Assembly: GCF_000599985.1 (NCBI RefSeq)
Contig: NZ_CP007445.1
Location: 2,108,001 to 2,172,000, forward strand
DNA: 64,000 nt
Source: Gilliamella apicola
GTDB lineage: Bacteria > Pseudomonadota > Gammaproteobacteria > Enterobacterales > Orbaceae
Direction: 5' to 3'
Shown here: in pieces, positions 11,871 to 20,661 of the stretch
Layout: each line of letters begins with the position of its first letter
How positions within the stretch are numbered: the stretch's first letter is position 1
Translations under genes and position numbers: made by a program
The notes under the pieces: model-generated
Database searches by the model: none
Seen by the model: only the letters and a program-made list of their open reading frames with translations
What the model was told of the DNA's origin: nothing

Positions 11871-12386
11871 ATGCCATTACTAGATAGTTTTAAAGTTGAT
11901 CACACTAAAATGAAAGCCCCTTTTGTTCGAGTAGCTAAAACTATGAAAACACCAAAAGGCGATAAAATAACAGTGTTTGATCTGCGTTTTACCATTCCCA
12001 ATAAAAAACTATTACCTGAAAAAGGAATTCATACCTTAGAGCATTTATTTGCTGGATTTATGCGTGATCACCTCAATAGTGAACAAGTTGAAATTATTGA
12101 TATTTCGCCAATGGGATGTCGTACTGGTTTTTACATGAGTCTTATAGGTAAACCAGATGAATCATTAGTTGTCGATGCTTGGTTAAAATCCATGCAAGAT
12201 GTTTTAAAGGTTAAATCGCAAAACCAAATTCCTGAGCTTAATGAGTACCAATGTGGTACCTATAAAATGCATTCATTAGATGAAGCCAAAGCTATTGCAG
12301 AAGAAATTATACAATCTGGTATTGGTATCTGCCATAACCAAGAAATCGCATTAACTGATGAGCAGCTTGCTAAAATTAATCACTAG
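11871..12386 (+). CDS. luxS: S-ribosylhomocysteine lyase LuxS
   Basis: Cleaves S-ribosylhomocysteine to homocysteine and DPD, the precursor of autoinducer-2, within the activated methyl cycle. Metal-binding [10 protein letters not shown] (the HxxEH motif), the catalytic Cys in SPMGCRTGF and the third metal ligand Cys in [10 protein letters not shown] are all present. Length 171 equals the E. coli protein. AAGGAG precedes the start. A 62-codon tautomerase gene follows 9 nt later and is probably cotranscribed. No AI-2 uptake genes (lsr) lie nearby; however, RbsB-type proteins of some bacteria bind AI-2, so the rbs locus in this window could matter. Confidence 0.97.
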   Translation: MPLLDSFKVDHTKMKAPFVRVAKTMKTPKGDKITVFDLRFTIPNKKLLPEKGIHTLEHLFAGFMRDHLNSEQVEIIDISPMGCRTGFYMSLIGKPDESLVVDAWLKSMQDVLKVKSQNQIPELNEYQCGTYKMHSLDEAKAIAEEIIQSGIGICHNQEIALTDEQLAKINH

Positions 12387-12395
12387 GAGATTTTT

Positions 12396-12584
12396 ATGCC
12401 AAATGTTGTTATTGACTTTTTAGAAGGTCGTACAGTAGAACAAAAAAGGGAAATGGCAAAACGTGTAACAGCAGCAATCGCTGAAACACTTAACTGTAAA
12501 CCAGAGGCGGTACAAATCATTATGCACGAAATATCAAAAGATCAGATCGCCAATGGTGGCGTACTTCGCTGTGATAAAGACTAA
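12396..12584 (+). CDS. 4-oxalocrotonate tautomerase family protein
   Basis: A 62-residue member of the tautomerase superfamily, in which the N-terminal proline exposed after removal of Met is the catalytic base. It starts M-P-N-V-V-I-D-F and has the family ILEGR-like segment FLEGRTVEQKREM and the GGVL turn near residue 54. An AGGAG ribosome site lies in the 9-nt gap after luxS, implying cotranscription. The substrate is not predictable; no aromatic meta-cleavage genes are nearby, so a 2-hydroxymuconate role is unlikely. Confidence 0.88.
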   Translation: MPNVVIDFLEGRTVEQKREMAKRVTAAIAETLNCKPEAVQIIMHEISKDQIANGGVLRCDKD

Positions 12585-12625
12585 TCATAAAGATAAAAAT
12601 AGATCTTTATTTCTAAGATGTAAAA

Positions 12626-12656
12626 AAACCTCGAAAAATAATATTTTTTGAGGTTT
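12626..12656 (-). terminator. Bidirectional terminator between the luxS operon and ribA
   Basis: A 14-bp stem (AAACCTCGAAAAAT / ATTTTTTGAGGTTT, one G-U pair) with a 3-nt loop lies between convergent genes. On the minus strand the stem runs into a T tract, ideal for ribA. On the plus strand it can also end the luxS transcript. Confidence 0.85.
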
Positions 12657-12686
12657 AGTTAAATCGATTCTTTTCAGTGTTATTGG

Positions 12687-13304
12687 CTAATGATTACAAT
12701 TGCAATTACCATGATGTAAATGCAATAAATGTCCCATTTTATTCACTTTTGTTTCTAAATAGTGTTCATTATTTGGATTTTCTCCAACTTCTAATGGCAC
12801 TCTTTGTAAAATTTTAATACCTGACTGTTCAAGCACTTTTATTTTCTCAGGGTTATTAGTCAATAAACGAATTTGCGATACGCCAAGTAAAGTTAATATA
12901 TCTGCACACAGAGTAAAATCACGTTCATCAGCGGCGAAACCCAATTGTTCATTGGCTTCAACAGTATCAAATCCTTTATCTTGCAGTGCATAAGCTCTAA
13001 TTTTATTTAGTAGACCAATATTACGACCTTCTTGACGATGATAAATTAAAATTCCTCGACCTTCCTTAGCTATTTGTTTTAAAGCTGCTTCTAACTGAAA
13101 GCCACAGTCACAACGCAAACTGAACAAAGCATCCCCAGTTAAGCACTCTGAATGAATTCTAGTGAGAACTGGAGCATCGCCAGATATATCGCCAAATACT
13201 AAAGCTGCATGATCTTTCCCTGTTGCAATTTCTTCAAATCCAACGATAGTAAAACATCCCCATGCTGTTGGTAAATTCGCTTGTGCAACATGTTTTAATT
13301 GCAT
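12687..13304 (-). CDS. ribA: GTP cyclohydrolase II RibA
   Basis: First committed step of riboflavin synthesis: opens GTP to diaminohydroxy-ribosylaminopyrimidine phosphate, formate and pyrophosphate. The zinc ligands are the Cys residues of [19 protein letters not shown]. The active-site segments [10 protein letters not shown] and LLTNNPEK are conserved. The start was set at the second ATG ([13 protein letters not shown]): GGAG lies 6 nt upstream of it, whereas the upstream in-frame ATG at 13310 abuts the GGAG. The C-terminus ends in an unusual His/Cys/Asn-rich tail ([12 protein letters not shown]) in place of the usual LLNK-type end. The divergent neighbour pgpB is as in E. coli. Confidence 0.95.
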   Translation of the reverse strand: MQLKHVAQANLPTAWGCFTIVGFEEIATGKDHAALVFGDISGDAPVLTRIHSECLTGDALFSLRCDCGFQLEAALKQIAKEGRGILIYHRQEGRNIGLLNKIRAYALQDKGFDTVEANEQLGFAADERDFTLCADILTLLGVSQIRLLTNNPEKIKVLEQSGIKILQRVPLEVGENPNNEHYLETKVNKMGHLLHLHHGNCNCNH

Positions 13305-13400
13305 TATCATCTCCGTTTAAATAAAAAATAAATAGACTTTTAAAAAAAGCTATCTTCCATGCTAAACTATTTAGCAATTAGTGTTAAATTGAGTCTATAA

Positions 13401-14117
13401 ATGGGGTTTGTAATAAAAAAAACAATGGCACCGTTAGCCATTATGTTAGTAGTACCGTTAGCTATTATAGCCATAAATTGGCATTGGCAACCAGAATCAT
13501 TAAATAATACATCAAAATATTTTTTCTTTATAACAGAAACAGCAAGTTTTCCTTGGGCAATTATTACATCAACCGTTTTTTTTATATTATTTTGCTATTT
13601 AATGCCCAATAAAACAAAAACAAAAATTATTGCATTATGGTTTTGTCTTATTTGTGCAATTTTAGGTGGGCAAATAGTCAAAACCATTATAAAATCCCTA
13701 ACAGCAGAATCAAGGCCTTACGTGTTATGGATGTCAAAAGAATTTCACCTTGATGACAAACAATTTTATTTGTTACCTAAATCAGAAAAACAACAATTTA
13801 TTTCTGAAAAGTTAAATAACTCAGATACCATTCCAAAATGGTTAGGGAAGCATTGGCAAAGTGAAACAGGATATTCACTACCTTCTGGACATACTTTATT
13901 TTCGGCAACTTGGGCATTTCTTGCAATAACATTATTGGGATTTAGACGTCACTATATTATTGTTAACGCAATTATTATTTGGGCATTGTTAATTGAAATT
14001 AGTCGATTAGCATTAGGTATGCATAGTCCGATTGATTTATTATTTGGCATCTTACTCGCTTGGGTCATTTCTTTAATATGCTATTTTTATTCACAAAAAT
14101 GGCATATAGTAGATTAA
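13401..14117 (+). CDS. pgpB: Phosphatidylglycerophosphatase B / PAP2 lipid phosphatase
   Basis: Inner-membrane lipid phosphatase acting on phosphatidylglycerophosphate and undecaprenyl pyrophosphate. The three PAP2 signature motifs are present: K...SRP near residues 103-112, PSGH near 163, and SR-x6-H-x3-D near 205-217. Six hydrophobic segments are apparent, with a large periplasmic loop between helices 2 and 3, as in E. coli PgpB. Length is 238 against 254, with a shorter C-terminus. It is followed by lapA and lapB in the E. coli order, suggesting an envelope-biogenesis transcription unit. The ribosome site is weak (TTGAG). Confidence 0.92.
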   Translation: MGFVIKKTMAPLAIMLVVPLAIIAINWHWQPESLNNTSKYFFFITETASFPWAIITSTVFFILFCYLMPNKTKTKIIALWFCLICAILGGQIVKTIIKSLTAESRPYVLWMSKEFHLDDKQFYLLPKSEKQQFISEKLNNSDTIPKWLGKHWQSETGYSLPSGHTLFSATWAFLAITLLGFRRHYIIVNAIIIWALLIEISRLALGMHSPIDLLFGILLAWVISLICYFYSQKWHIVD

Positions 14118-14202
14118 TAATTTTTCAACTGACATTTTGTAAAAAATGTTTAAGATTATATAGACGTTTAAGTAAAATTAAAAAAAGATAAAGGTCATTA
14201 TT

Positions 14203-14514
14203 ATGAAATTTGTTATCTCAATCATATTGATAACTGTTATTTTCACTATCGCTATCGCATTAGGTGCATTTAATGGTGAAGTTGTGTCATTCAATTATTT
14301 GTTTGCCAAAACCGAACTCCGATTGTCGGTTCTTTTAGCAATATTTTTTGGATCTGGCTTTATTGTAGGAACAATATTAACAGGAATTCTAGTCATAATT
14401 TCTAAGTTACAACATTCATCTACTAAGCGCAAATTGAATAAATTACAAAAAAAGTATGATGACAACCTAACTGATCATCAAAAATTAAGTTTAACTAAAA
14501 ATAATCAAGAATAA
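14203..14514 (+). CDS. lapA: Lipopolysaccharide assembly protein LapA
   Basis: Small inner-membrane protein (103 residues) with two membrane helices at about residues 3-22 and 42-66, followed by a charged cytoplasmic coiled segment. This is the LapA/YciS (DUF1049) layout, with the FNYLFAKTELRLSVLLAIFF signature between helices. In enterobacteria it is encoded with LapB and modulates the FtsH-LapB control of LpxC and LPS synthesis. It lies 5 nt upstream of lapB, so the two are certainly cotranscribed. Confidence 0.9.
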   Translation: MKFVISIILITVIFTIAIALGAFNGEVVSFNYLFAKTELRLSVLLAIFFGSGFIVGTILTGILVIISKLQHSSTKRKLNKLQKKYDDNLTDHQKLSLTKNNQE

Positions 14515-14519
14515 ATATC

Positions 14520-15689
14520 ATGTTTGAACTGTTATTTCTGTTGTTACCTATTGCTGCCGCCTATGGCTGGTATATGGGCGACAGAAATGCAAAACAAAAA
14601 TATATCGATCAATCTAATCGATTGTCACGTGAATATGTTGATGGTCTTAATTTTCTTTTGTCTAATCAAAAAGACAAAGCCGTTGATCTTTTCTTGGATA
14701 TGCTAAAAGAAGACGAAGGTACGCTTGAAGCTCATTTAACTTTAGGTAATTTATTTCGCTCTCGAGGTGAAATAGATAGAGCTATACGAATTCACCAAGC
14801 ATTATTGGAAAGTTCCTCGTTGACATTTGAACAACGACTTTTAGCCATCCAACAATTAGGTCGTGATTATATGGGAGCCGGACTCTATGACCGTGCTGAA
14901 GAAATGTTTTTGCAACTCATCGATGAAGAAGACTTTCAACAATCTGCCCTACAGCAACTTATCATTATTTATCAATCCACAAGTGAATGGATAAACGCAA
15001 TTAATATTGCAACCAAACTTGTAAAACTTGGTAACGAAAAATACAAAATATACATTGCTCAATTTTATTGTGAGTTAGCATCCCTTGCAATTGCCAATGA
15101 TGATCTTGATAAAGCATATAATTTATTACAAAAATCTTCAGCAGCAGATCCTAATTGCGCCCGCACATCATTAATGTTAGGTCGAATATTGATAGTGCAA
15201 AACAGAACAGAAGAAGCCATTGAATCACTTAAACAAATATTACAGCAAGATAAAGCATTTATTGGTGAGGCCTTACCTATATTAAATGAATGCTATAACA
15301 AATTAGATAAACAAGACGAATTTCAACAATTTTTACAATTATGTGTCGATAAAGACACGGGTAATGTTGCTGAATTGATGTTAGCTGACCTTATTGAAAA
15401 ACAAAATGGACTTGATTCAGCCCAAAACTATATGTACCGAGAATTGTTAAAGCATCCTAATTTAAAAGGATTTTACCGATTAATGGATTATCATGTAGCC
15501 GATGCCGAGCAAGGGAAAGCCAAAGAAAGCCTTTTATTATTACGTAATATGGTTGGTGAACAAATAAAGATTGTCCCGAATTATCGATGTCAAAAATGTG
15601 GTTTTACTGTTAATACTATTTATTGGCTATGCCCTGCTTGCCGTTCCTGGTCAACTATAAAACCAGTCCGAGATTTTGAACAACATTAG
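14520..15689 (+). CDS. lapB: Lipopolysaccharide assembly protein LapB (YciM)
   Basis: Membrane-anchored TPR protein that presents LpxC to the FtsH protease and so sets LPS output. An N-terminal helix (residues 1-17) anchors it. TPR repeats fill about residues 35-330 (for example AHLTLGNLFRSRGEIDRAI). The C-terminus is a rubredoxin-type metal site with two CxxC pairs (CQKCGF and CPACRSW near residues 356-375). Length 389 matches E. coli LapB. It follows lapA closely; ycfH follows 19 nt later. Confidence 0.95.
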   Translation: MFELLFLLLPIAAAYGWYMGDRNAKQKYIDQSNRLSREYVDGLNFLLSNQKDKAVDLFLDMLKEDEGTLEAHLTLGNLFRSRGEIDRAIRIHQALLESSSLTFEQRLLAIQQLGRDYMGAGLYDRAEEMFLQLIDEEDFQQSALQQLIIIYQSTSEWINAINIATKLVKLGNEKYKIYIAQFYCELASLAIANDDLDKAYNLLQKSSAADPNCARTSLMLGRILIVQNRTEEAIESLKQILQQDKAFIGEALPILNECYNKLDKQDEFQQFLQLCVDKDTGNVAELMLADLIEKQNGLDSAQNYMYRELLKHPNLKGFYRLMDYHVADAEQGKAKESLLLLRNMVGEQIKIVPNYRCQKCGFTVNTIYWLCPACRSWSTIKPVRDFEQH

Positions 15690-15708
15690 AAAATAAAAAG
15701 AGATTATT

Positions 15709-16491
15709 ATGTTTTTAATTGATTCTCACTGTCATTTAGATAGTTTAGATTTAAAAAATAAAACTATCGCAGATGTTTTACAACAAGCTATAAATAATGA
15801 TGTTAAACATTGCTTGAGCGTAGCAACAACATTAGGTGGTTATGAAGCGATGAAACATTTACTTATGCCTTTTAAAAATCTATGTTCCTTTTCATGTGGA
15901 ATTCATCCTCTTAATTTGGATGATGAAAAATATGATGCAAATCGCTTTCAACGTTTAGCTCAAGAAGATAATGTTGTCGCTTTAGGTGAAACAGGTCTTG
16001 ATTACTATTATCAGCAAGATAATTTAGAACAACAACAAGAAAACTTTAAAGAACATATTCGGTTAGGCCGTAAACTAAGTAAACCTGTGATCGTTCATAC
16101 TCGTAATGCAAAAGAAGACACTTTAAGAATATTAAAAGATGAACATACCCATTCTGGTGTATTACACTGTTTCACAGAAGATATTGCTACGGCTAAACAG
16201 CTGTTGGATATAGGTTTTTACATATCTTTTTCGGGTATCATTACCTTTAAAAATGCCGAAGCGTTACGGGAAGTAGCCAAATATGTACCGCTCGATCGTA
16301 TTTTAGTCGAAACGGATTCTCCTTATCTTGCTCCAGTCCCATATCGAGGAAAAGAAAACCAACCCGCATACGTGCGAAAAGTCGCCTCTTATCTATCGGT
16401 GTTAAAAGGAGTTACTTTAGAAGTAATAGCGAAACAAACAACCGACAACTTTTGTCAATTATTCAAACTACAAGGGGTGTTAAATGAATAA
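15709..16491 (+). CDS. ycfH: TatD-family metal-dependent hydrolase YcfH
   Basis: TIM-barrel metallohydrolase of the TatD deoxyribonuclease family. The metal motif DSHCHLD is at residues 5-11. The family motifs ALGETGLDYYY, KPVIVHTRNA, GVLHCFTED and LVETDSPYLAP follow in order. Length 260 and near-continuous similarity point to the YcfH branch rather than TatD or YjjV. The stop codon overlaps the next gene, roxA, by 8 nt. Biological substrate is not established for this branch. Confidence 0.93.
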   Translation: MFLIDSHCHLDSLDLKNKTIADVLQQAINNDVKHCLSVATTLGGYEAMKHLLMPFKNLCSFSCGIHPLNLDDEKYDANRFQRLAQEDNVVALGETGLDYYYQQDNLEQQQENFKEHIRLGRKLSKPVIVHTRNAKEDTLRILKDEHTHSGVLHCFTEDIATAKQLLDIGFYISFSGIITFKNAEALREVAKYVPLDRILVETDSPYLAPVPYRGKENQPAYVRKVASYLSVLKGVTLEVIAKQTTDNFCQLFKLQGVLNE

Positions 16492-17599
16492 TAAATTAAA
16501 TATAGATTGGGACGACTTTTTAACAAACTATTGGCAAAAAAAGCCCGTGATATTACGAAAGGCTTTCAGTCATTTTATTGATCCAATCACCCCAGATGAG
16601 CTTGCTGGATTGGCAATGGAAGAAGAAATTGAAAGCCGTATTGTTACAAACAAAAACGGCAATTGGGATGCTAAATTTGGTCCTTTTGATGACTTTAGTA
16701 ACTTAGGCGAAGAGCACTGGAGTTTATTAGTTCAAGCAGTTGATCATTGGCATGAACAAGCTGCAACGTTAGTTGAACCGTTCAAATGCATACCACAATG
16801 GCAATATGAAGATCTAATGATTTCTTATGCTACACAAGGCGCAGGCGTAGGTCCACATATCGATAATTACGATGTTTTTATTATACAAGGTATGGGGGTG
16901 CGACGTTGGCAAGTTGGTGATCGTAATCCTAATTATAAACAATTCAGTGCTCATAAAGCATTATTACATGTTGAAGACTATCAAGCGATTATTGATGAAG
17001 AGATTACTTCAGGCGATATTTTATATATTCCAATTGGTTTTCCGCATAATGGAGTATCAAAAGGTGAATCATTAAGTTATTCAGTTGGTTTTAGAACGCA
17101 AACATCACAAGAAATGCTAAGTGGATTCGCTGATTATATTATTGATAATTTACCTGATGGTATTTTTTACCAAGATCCAAATTTAAAATTACCTCAAGAC
17201 CCTTACCGTATACAACATTATGAATTAACCAAATTACAAGATCAAATCGTTGATTTAATCAAAACTCCCGATCTATTTTATGATTGGTTTGGTAAACATA
17301 TTACTTTACCGATGCACGAACTTAATATTGTACCTGTTGAACCACCATACGAATATGATGAATTTAACTCAATCTTACAAACAGGCGCAGAATTATTCCG
17401 GGTGCCAAGTATCCGAATTTTTAAAGTTGGTGATTTTGGTTATATTCATGGTGAAAAAATAGATTTACCTATGTCTGTAATTGACATACTTTGTCAAAAC
17501 GAAATACTTAGTTATGAACATTTACAAAATGAAGAAGCACGACAAGCATTGCTTAGTTTTGTTAATAAAGGTTATTGGTATTTTATTGATGAACAATAA
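16484..17599 (+). CDS. roxA: Ribosomal protein uL16 arginine 3-hydroxylase RoxA (YcfD)
   Basis: Fe(II)/2-oxoglutarate-dependent JmjC oxygenase that hydroxylates an arginine in ribosomal protein L16. The iron ligands are seen as HxD in VGPHIDNYDVF near residue 125 and a later His in PIGFPHNGVSKGE near 187. The N-terminal half is the double-stranded beta-helix; the C-terminal part is the dimerisation/winged-helix region of the family. Length 371 matches E. coli (373). It overlaps ycfH by 8 nt, so it is translationally coupled at the end of the pgpB-lapAB-ycfH unit. Confidence 0.93.
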   Translation: MNNKLNIDWDDFLTNYWQKKPVILRKAFSHFIDPITPDELAGLAMEEEIESRIVTNKNGNWDAKFGPFDDFSNLGEEHWSLLVQAVDHWHEQAATLVEPFKCIPQWQYEDLMISYATQGAGVGPHIDNYDVFIIQGMGVRRWQVGDRNPNYKQFSAHKALLHVEDYQAIIDEEITSGDILYIPIGFPHNGVSKGESLSYSVGFRTQTSQEMLSGFADYIIDNLPDGIFYQDPNLKLPQDPYRIQHYELTKLQDQIVDLIKTPDLFYDWFGKHITLPMHELNIVPVEPPYEYDEFNSILQTGAELFRVPSIRIFKVGDFGYIHGEKIDLPMSVIDILCQNEILSYEHLQNEEARQALLSFVNKGYWYFIDEQ

Positions 17600-17604
17600 T
17601 ATTA

Positions 17605-17635
17605 TTTATCCATCGATAAGAAATCGATGGATAAA
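17605..17635 (+). terminator. Strong stem-loop after roxA
   Basis: A perfect 13-bp stem (TTTATCCATCGAT / ATCGATGGATAAA) with a 5-nt loop begins 6 nt after the roxA stop. No T run follows directly; CTTTTT appears 6 nt further. It is probably the end of the operon transcript, by termination or 3'-end protection. Confidence 0.6.
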
Positions 17636-17657
17636 ATAACCTTTTTAAGCTTTAGAC

Positions 17658-17687
17658 TTGGCTTTTTATAAGTTTTAAGTATATACT
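17658..17687 (+). promoter_or_regulatory. Possible promoter of the MFS gene
   Basis: TTGGCT (17658-17663), an 18-nt spacer and TATACT (17682-17687) lie about 95 nt before the start codon. The -10 matches 5 of 6, the -35 only 4 of 6. Confidence 0.4.
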
Positions 17688-17782
17688 TGCCGCGCTTTAG
17701 ATTACCCTCCGTTTAATGGCAAATTAAACATCACAAAGTACTAACTTTTAGAAAAATCTATTTTCAATTACTAGAGGTATAC

Positions 17783-19018
17783 ATGAAAACTGAATCAAAC
17801 TCAGTCAAGCAAGTTGAAAGTGAACAAACAACACCATACCAAAAAAAAACGCTTTTTGCATCGACTGTCGGTTATGCATTAGATGGCATGGATATGATGA
17901 TTTTAGGTGTCTGTTTTAGCCTGATTTCGGTTTCTTTTAATTTATCCAAAACCGATCTGGGGACTTTAACTTCTGTAACCTTACTTGGTGCAGTATTAGG
18001 TGGCATTTTATTTGGTGTTTTAGCAGATAAATATGGTCGAGTACGCGTGTTTTCATGGACTATATTAATTTTTTCTTTATTTACTGGTTTGTGTGCAATA
18101 TCTCCCAATTATGAAAGCTTTTTAATTTTCCGTTTTTTAAGTGGTTTAGGCCTTGGTGGTGAATTTGGCATTGGTATGACACTCGTATCAGAAAGTTGGC
18201 CAAAGAACAAACGCTCACGAGCAACGTCTATTGTTGCGTTAGGTTTTCAAGCAGGTATTATCCTTTCCACTTTGACAGTCAATTTCGTTGGTCAATCTTA
18301 TGGTTGGCGATGGGCTTTTGCCGTCGGAGTATTACCAGCACTGTTTGTTGCTTGGACTCGAAAAGGTCTAGATGAGCCAGAAATTTGGCAAAATTTAAAA
18401 GACCAAAACAAAAATGAAATTGCGGTTGGTAAATTGTTTAAAACACCAAAAACCACTGCAACCACTATTGGTTTAACGATTGCGTGTGCTGTGCAAAATT
18501 TTGGGTTTTATGGTTTGATGGTGTGGATGCCAAGTATGATTGCTTCTGAACTAAAATTACCATTTAAAGATACTCTGTATTGGACAATCTCAACCACAAT
18601 AGGTATGTCATTAGGTATTTTAATTTTTGGTTGGCTTTGCGATAAATTTGGTCGTCGCCCTTCTTATATTATATTTCTGTTAATTTCAGCAGTATCTATT
18701 TGGTTCTATTTCCAACAAACTGATATGATAATATTAATTATATTTGGTTCAGCAATAGGCTTTTTTGTTAATGGAATGATGGGAGGATACGGCGCTCTGC
18801 TTGCCGAACATTATCCTACCGATGCCCGTTCTAGCGCTGAAAATATTATTTTTAATGTAGGACGAGGAATTGCAGGTATATCACAAGTCCTTATTGCTTA
18901 TTTTGCAACGATGTATTCAATTAGTTACGCATTAGCTCTATTATCCGCTACGTATCTATTATCTGCCGCAGCTTTTGTATTTCTCATACCAGAAACCAAA
19001 GGTAAAGCTTTAGAATAA
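17783..19018 (+). CDS. Major facilitator superfamily transporter (sialate/aromatic-acid porter type)
   Basis: Twelve-helix inner-membrane symporter of 411 residues. The first helix carries YALDGMDMMILG, with the acidic residue typical of the AAHS and sialate:H+ branches. The MFS signature GVLADKYGRVRVF follows helix 2 and is repeated as GWLCDKFGRRPSY after helix 8; RFLSGLGLGGEFG marks helix 4. These traits suit an organic-acid or acidic-sugar:proton symporter, but the substrate cannot be read from sequence or from its unrelated neighbours. AGAGG lies 6 nt before ATG. It appears monocistronic, bounded by a stem-loop on each side. Confidence 0.85.
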   Translation: MKTESNSVKQVESEQTTPYQKKTLFASTVGYALDGMDMMILGVCFSLISVSFNLSKTDLGTLTSVTLLGAVLGGILFGVLADKYGRVRVFSWTILIFSLFTGLCAISPNYESFLIFRFLSGLGLGGEFGIGMTLVSESWPKNKRSRATSIVALGFQAGIILSTLTVNFVGQSYGWRWAFAVGVLPALFVAWTRKGLDEPEIWQNLKDQNKNEIAVGKLFKTPKTTATTIGLTIACAVQNFGFYGLMVWMPSMIASELKLPFKDTLYWTISTTIGMSLGILIFGWLCDKFGRRPSYIIFLLISAVSIWFYFQQTDMIILIIFGSAIGFFVNGMMGGYGALLAEHYPTDARSSAENIIFNVGRGIAGISQVLIAYFATMYSISYALALLSATYLLSAAAFVFLIPETKGKALE

Positions 19019-19031
19019 AACTTTAAAACTA

Positions 19032-19051
19032 AACAGGGCTATTGCCCTGTT
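19032..19051 (+). terminator. Terminator after the MFS gene
   Basis: Perfect 8-bp GC-containing stem AACAGGGC / GCCCTGTT with loop TATT, 13 nt after the stop; the tail TAATATAAT is only partly U-rich. It lies between convergent genes and may serve both. Confidence 0.7.
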
Positions 19052-19098
19052 AATATAATACAATATTGAAAATTATTTGAAATTTATAAATTACAACT

Positions 19099-19521
19099 TT
19101 AGTTAGCATTACAAGAAGCAGGTGTCAATTTTACGCCAAATAATTTTTCGTCACCTATATAATAGTTGTGGACAGCACCATTTGGAAAAGAATCTCGAAA
19201 CTCTTTAACTTGCTGATTATCGGTACAATAAACTCCTTTCAAATTTTCGGATGTCATTTTTTCTGTTTCCGAAATATTTAATTCATCTTTAGATGCGTTA
19301 ATAACATATCGATAATTAATAGAGTTATCATCTTTAAAGATATCTACTAAACTTGTTACTGAATCAACTTTAATAGGAAGATTTTTTTTCGCATCACTAA
19401 TAATTATATCTTGAATTTTAGTAAGCTTTTCTGCTTCATCTTTCTTTGCTTTTTCAGCGTTATCACAACCAAACAACCCTAGGCTTATTAAAACTAATGC
19501 TGTTATTTTTATAACTTTCAT
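19099..19521 (-). CDS. Small lipoprotein, paralogue of the gene at 19998-20525
   Basis: Unrecognised lipoprotein of 140 residues. The signal MKVIKITALVLISLGLFGC ends in a lipobox with the acylated Cys at residue 19. Asp is at +2, which in enterobacteria retains lipoproteins in the inner membrane. A short charged helix follows, then a mixed alpha/beta domain. Two Cys near the C-terminus (VYCTDN and PASCNAN) could form a disulfide. The C-terminal 50 residues closely parallel the neighbouring lipoprotein (FPNGAVHNYYIGDEK against FPNGASHNYYLNGEK). Function unknown. AGGAATAAAT lies ahead of the start. Confidence 0.75.
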   Translation of the reverse strand: MKVIKITALVLISLGLFGCDNAEKAKKDEAEKLTKIQDIIISDAKKNLPIKVDSVTSLVDIFKDDNSINYRYVINASKDELNISETEKMTSENLKGVYCTDNQQVKEFRDSFPNGAVHNYYIGDEKLFGVKLTPASCNAN

Positions 19522-19938
19522 ATTTATTCCTCAATTATTCATATTTTTTATATTATCAGACACTTTTTTTAGCATTTTTATGTATGTAAAATATAACTTT
19601 CTGTTAATCTCACTTAAAATTACAATCTAATAACAACATATTGTAAAACAGGTTAACGTTAATAAATAAACCATAAACAGCCAAAAATATTTTATATTAA
19701 AAGTATTACAATTAAAAAGCATCCTAACTTTTAAAAAAGTGTGACTTATTGTACAAAATAGTAGCTAAAACTCAATAATCATTAGCTATATACTTAAAAT
19801 AAAAAATCTTGTCTACTTTTTTTAAATTCAAATTTAAACTAACTTAGGTGTATAGCACATTGACCAAACACAAAATTACTCGCCTAATTAATCATTCTGT
19901 TTTAAATAATATGATGTAATTTTTTTGTTTCCAACTAA
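19522..19938. other. Non-coding gap between the two lipoprotein genes
   Basis: About 420 very AT-rich bases. It should hold the promoter of the 19099-19521 gene. The only structure I see is the 10-bp palindrome TTAACGTTAA at 19653-19662. No ORF of substance. Confidence 0.5.
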
Positions 19939-19967
19939 AATAAAAGGGCTTTAAAAGCCCTTTTATT
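19939..19967 (-). terminator. Terminator of the upstream lipoprotein gene
   Basis: Thirteen paired bases centred on AAAAGGGCTT / AAGCCCTTTT with a 3-nt loop (19952-19954). The A-rich left arm gives a U-rich 3' end when read on the minus strand, 30 nt after the stop of the 19998-20525 gene. It would also work in the other direction. Confidence 0.85.
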
Positions 19968-19997
19968 AACAGAAATTAAAATCTAATAATTATAAAA

Positions 19998-20525
19998 TTA
20001 TTTAGAATCACAATCACCAGGTTTTAAATCAAGCGTTAAAACTTTTTCTCCATTTAGATAATAATTATGACTTGCACCGTTTGGAAAGACTAATTTAATA
20101 GCATTAGTTGTAGCATCTTTACTACAATAAAGCGCACGTAAACCATTTAAAATATTTTTTTGATTACTTTCAACTTGGAACCCTTCTTTAGTTATACCTT
20201 TTAGATCATATTTATAACTAATTATATCGTTTCCTTTTGTTACATCAACTAATGTTAAATTTTGGTCAACATCCAAAGGTAATCTTAAATTTAAACCTTT
20301 GATTATTGCATCTTGAGCAAGACTATAATTACCATCTTTTAAATTATTGAGTGCATCTTGAGTGGCAGATTTAGTTTGTTCATATAATTCTGCCACTTTA
20401 TCACTAACCATTGAACTCGTTTGTTGAACTTGTTCTTTGATATTATTGACAGTTGGTTTTGAATTATCACAATTTACTAAAAAAAGTCCCATCATTGCCA
20501 AAGTAATTACTTTAAAAGTTCTCAT
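19998..20525 (-). CDS. Small lipoprotein with N-terminal helical spacer
   Basis: Unrecognised 175-residue lipoprotein. The signal MRTFKVITLAMMGLFLVNC places the acylated Cys at residue 19 with Asp at +2, as in its paralogue downstream. Residues 25-75 form a predicted amphipathic helical spacer (KEQVQQTSSMVSDKVAELYE). The C-terminal domain is shared with the 19099-19521 product: a Cys near residue 133, FPNGASHNYY, and a last Cys in KPGDCDSK. The helical insert accounts for the 35 extra residues. The pair looks like a tandem duplication. Function unknown; a periplasmic inner-membrane location is inferred. Confidence 0.75.
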   Translation of the reverse strand: MRTFKVITLAMMGLFLVNCDNSKPTVNNIKEQVQQTSSMVSDKVAELYEQTKSATQDALNNLKDGNYSLAQDAIIKGLNLRLPLDVDQNLTLVDVTKGNDIISYKYDLKGITKEGFQVESNQKNILNGLRALYCSKDATTNAIKLVFPNGASHNYYLNGEKVLTLDLKPGDCDSK

Positions 20526-20620
20526 TGTTCTGCCCTTATTGGTTATAAGTTTCGTACAGTAACTATTATGATTTTGTATAATAGCGTTTAATTTAAAATG
20601 AATTTAATTACTTAAACACG

Positions 20621-20652
20621 CAGTAAAAAGGCTTTTACAAGCCCTTTTACTG
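20621..20652 (-). terminator. Terminator of yghA
   Basis: CAGTAAAA(A)GGCTT pairs with AAGCC(C)TTTTACTG, a 13-bp stem with one mismatch and a 4-nt loop, 10 nt after the yghA stop. T-rich on exit in the minus direction. Confidence 0.75.
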
Positions 20653-20661
20653 TAAGAAAGA

